DNA from: an uncultured SAR86 cluster bacterium
GTDB taxonomy: Bacteria; Pseudomonadota; Gammaproteobacteria; Magnimaribacterales; AG-339-G14
DNA: 64,000 nt
Assembly (NCBI GenBank): GCA_902524805.1
Contig: CABZES010000006.1
Location: forward strand, 1 to 64,000
Direction of reading: 5' to 3'
A model generated the notes under the pieces. That model was not told where the DNA came from and made no database searches. It saw only the letters and a list, made by a program, of their open reading frames with translations. Both the position numbers and the translations under genes were made by a program. Of the stretch, positions 62,100 through 64,000 are shown one piece after another. The number at the start of each line of letters is the position of its first letter. Within the stretch, counting starts at the first letter, position 1.

Positions 62100-64000
62100 G
62101 TCCGTAATTTAAAGAATAATTCTCAATAGCATTTCCAAAACCAAAATTAAAAGACAATGATGATTTTTTGAAATTTTTTATAAGCACTAATTCTATCCCA
62201 TATAAATCTTCTAAAGACTCATTATTATCAATTTTAATAGTTCCCAAATCTTTATGGATAAAAGTATCCATCTCACCTGCATCAGAGATGTAATCAAAAT
62301 ACACATTACCCACTAATTTTAATGAATCATTAAATGTTAATGCTTTGCTTTCGTATTTTGCATTTAGAGAACCAATTAAAAAAGAATTAGAAAAATCCTC
62401 AAAAGTTAAATTTAGATTCCTAGGATGATTAGATTCTTGAAAACCGTCTTGACCATAATAAACCAAACCCAAACCACCAGAAAACTGCCACTTTGGTAAA
62501 TTTATAAATTCTTGCAAGTAGTTCACTCCTAAATAGAAAGAAGAAGAATCACGTGAAGATTTCATTCTTAATAATTCTGATTTAGTGAGCGTATTAAAAT
62601 TTAAAGTTCTTTCTCTGGTAAGTTCAGAATCTCCTGAAGAATAAATAATATTTAATGATAAATTTTCTTCTTTAAATAAATTATTTTTTGATACAAAAAG
62701 ACTTAAACTATTTATGGTGTCATCTCTTAGTTGAAGGGTGCTTTTATTAATACTTACGCCTGATAGAAATTCATTTCTTTTGTAGGAAAGAATTAAACTT
62801 TCAGTTGTTCCTGAAATATCGTTTTTCTGTTCTATCTCTTTTTTCTGTATTTGGATATTAATATTGTTTTTAAAATTGCTATGTTTGATCATTTCATTTT
62901 TAAGATGAATTAAATTTGTAATATTGATAGCAATTGATTTATTGAGATCAGGGGAAAAATACAAGATTTGATCATTTAGTGTATTGATATTTGCGCTTAA
63001 ATTAATTTCATCGAGAACGGTCTGTAAAGAGTTGTATATAGCCGTATTCGAATTTTTAATCCGTTCTAAGTTATCTAATGAAGATGCAATATTATAAGTT
63101 TGAATAGAGCCCGCTAAGCTCTTATAAATGGGATTTGATAAGGTTAACTGCTTTAAATCCTGACTTAAATCAAAAGACAAGAAACCAAATGTTCTTACAT
63201 TGCTCTTGGTAGATTTAGCTGAAAAATTTCCAGTAGAGGAGCCATAATTCAAATATGTATAGGACATTCCTTTTTTAAAAAATCTACCTTCCTCTTCTAA
63301 CGGAACCAATTTTAGTGTTCCATTTAAATTTATCAATCCTGAAACATTAATTGAATCCGAATTGCCAAAGGCGTCTATTTCGATTTCTGTCTCAGAGGTT
63401 GAGCCGAGAGTTAAATTTCCATTAATATTTAATGTCCCAATAGAATTACCTGGTTTTAAATTTGCTGATCCCAAAATCAAGTTTCCAGTCATTGTTCCTG
63501 TTCCAGTTATAACAGAAGAATTTTTTAGATTTACTTCTATTGAATTTAACGTCCCATTTAAAATAATTGAGCTATTATTTGCTTCAACTTTACCCGCAAG
63601 ATTTAAAATACCCATTGTTCCAATATTTATTTTTCCAGTGTTATTTAAATCTAAATTATCAATTGACTTTGTTGTGCTTAATTCAAGATTGTTCGATATT
63701 GAAACATTGTAGTATCTTGCTTGCGTTGAATTTAACTGATTTCCGCTAGTAACATTCTCAAAATTATCTGGAATTATTGAAGTATCCCATGAGGATGTAG
63801 AAGACCAGACACCATCCGCAGAAGAAGATACAAATTTCAAAGGTAAATTTGCATTTATCCATGAAATAAGTTCTTTGATCGAAGTATGAGAGCCTTCATT
63901 CGAATATTCACCAGAAGTTCTAGAAGCGCCTGATCCTTGCGTCGTTACAGAAGAGTGAACTCCTATTAATAAGTACTTATTATCAGAAGTTTCAATAAGA
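62089..64000 (-). CDS. Autotransporter with trypsin-like passenger, 5' end missing
   Basis: The frame stays open beyond a TTG at 63840 to the end of the window, so the N-terminus is missing. The visible start LLIGVHSSVTTQGSG ... SIKELISWINANLP resembles the end of an S1 (trypsin-like) protease domain, where a Tyr/Thr-x-Ser...-Trp-Ile helix closes the fold; this is an inference without the catalytic triad in view. Then follow autotransporter-associated beta-strand repeats (TGTGTMTGNLILGSANLKPGNSIGTLNINGNLTLG) and, from about residue 300 of the visible part, a C-terminal beta-barrel with a terminal aromatic residue (NYGLNF). About 637 residues are visible. Confidence 0.8.
   Translation of the reverse strand, partial: LIETSDNKYLLIGVHSSVTTQGSGASRTSGEYSNEGSHTSIKELISWINANLPLKFVSSSADGVWSSTSSWDTSIIPDNFENVTSGNQLNSTQARYYNVSISNNLELSTTKSIDNLDLNNTGKINIGTMGILNLAGKVEANNSSIILNGTLNSIEVNLKNSSVITGTGTMTGNLILGSANLKPGNSIGTLNINGNLTLGSTSETEIEIDAFGNSDSINVSGLINLNGTLKLVPLEEEGRFFKKGMSYTYLNYGSSTGNFSAKSTKSNVRTFGFLSFDLSQDLKQLTLSNPIYKSLAGSIQTYNIASSLDNLERIKNSNTAIYNSLQTVLDEINLSANINTLNDQILYFSPDLNKSIAINITNLIHLKNEMIKHSNFKNNINIQIQKKEIEQKNDISGTTESLILSYKRNEFLSGVSINKSTLQLRDDTINSLSLFVSKNNLFKEENLSLNIIYSSGDSELTRERTLNFNTLTKSELLRMKSSRDSSSFYLGVNYLQEFINLPKWQFSGGLGLVYYGQDGFQESNHPRNLNLTFEDFSNSFLIGSLNAKYESKALTFNDSLKLVGNVYFDYISDAGEMDTFIHKDLGTIKIDNNESLEDLYGIELVLIKNFKKSSLSFNFGFGNAIENYSLNYGLNF

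Noticed and set aside
63362-63749. Two open frames on the plus strand at the window's end
   Set aside because: They are opposite to the beta-strand repeats of the autotransporter and arise from the repetitive composition.
1-64000. CRISPR array, prophage, insertion sequence or integrative element
   Set aside because: No regular spaced repeats, transposase, integrase or phage genes are seen; the tRNA genes have no duplicated 3' ends.

Overview
The window is chromosomal DNA from a streamlined, AT-rich gammaproteobacterium. The low GC content, gene overlaps of 4-14 bp, spacers that are mostly tens of bases, and gammaproteobacterial gene orders (asd-fimV-truA-trpFBA-accD-folC-cvpA-purF; rpmF...fabG-acpP-fabF-mltG-tmk-holB; tRNA-Ser/csrA/tRNA-Arg) point to a marine oligotroph of the SAR86 type. 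That lineage is an inference; there is no rRNA gene here to test it. I see no insertion sequence, prophage, plasmid or CRISPR array.

Layout. 1-9589 (+): asd (5' end just outside the window), a FimV-like gene, truA, trpF-trpB-trpA, accD, folC, cvpA and purF, packed like one transcription unit. 9586-12165 (-): acnB. 12195-14806 (+): a DUF1289 protein, an Old Yellow Enzyme-type flavoprotein and a di-iron hydroxylase. 14803-15771 (-): a DUF3187 outer-membrane protein. 15804-16994 (+): argG. 16986-21059 (-): a tiny membrane protein, fabD, a ferredoxin-NADP reductase-like enzyme, and methionyl-tRNA synthetase encoded as two overlapping genes. 21099-21797 (+): mlaA. 21794-25900 (-): a serine hydrolase, a TerB-like protein, dusA and nhaB. 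25913-26734 (+): nudC. 26727-28802 (-): rne, behind a structured leader. 29038-37193 (+): rluC, rpmF, a reduced fatty-acid-synthesis cluster, mltG, tmk, holB, then a PQQ-type sugar dehydrogenase, a small membrane protein and an HD-domain protein. 37190-38092 (-): an SDR dehydrogenase. 38134-48812 (+): two GPH-type transporters around a rhomboid protease and a DUF3604 enzyme, then bolA, trhO, an RND/MMPL exporter and an alpha-methylacyl-CoA racemase-like enzyme. 48796-49584 (-): tatD. 49616-55499 (+): a thioesterase, a MoxR/VWA pair, the YadG/YadH-like ABC exporter, tRNA-Ser(GGA), an acyltransferase, csrA and tRNA-Arg(ACG). 55502-64000 (mixed strands): a MaoC-like dehydratase, an alpha/beta hydrolase, a ferritin-like protein with a Fur-like site, two tandem MAPEG proteins, a glutaredoxin, an AGCS symporter, and the C-terminal part of an autotransporter whose passenger looks trypsin-like.

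Most genes are housekeeping: tryptophan, arginine, purine, folate and fatty-acid synthesis, tRNA modification, RNA decay and envelope upkeep. The accessory part (about 35-49 kb and 58-64 kb) is transporters, lipid/CoA enzymes and secreted or periplasmic proteins, which suits scavenging of dissolved organic matter.

The most unusual observation is inside the FimV-like gene. About 150 bp of its acidic linker is a chimera of trpA (5' part) and trpB (3' end) sequence. It is in the same reading frame as the donors, in reversed order relative to the nearby trpBA junction, and joined at a shared short motif. Also notable: RNase E lacks the Zn-link cysteines; TrpA has Glu where the catalytic Asp60 is expected; MetRS is split at an A5 run; the DUF3187 protein appears to need a non-ATG/GTG/TTG start; and MlaA has no lipobox.
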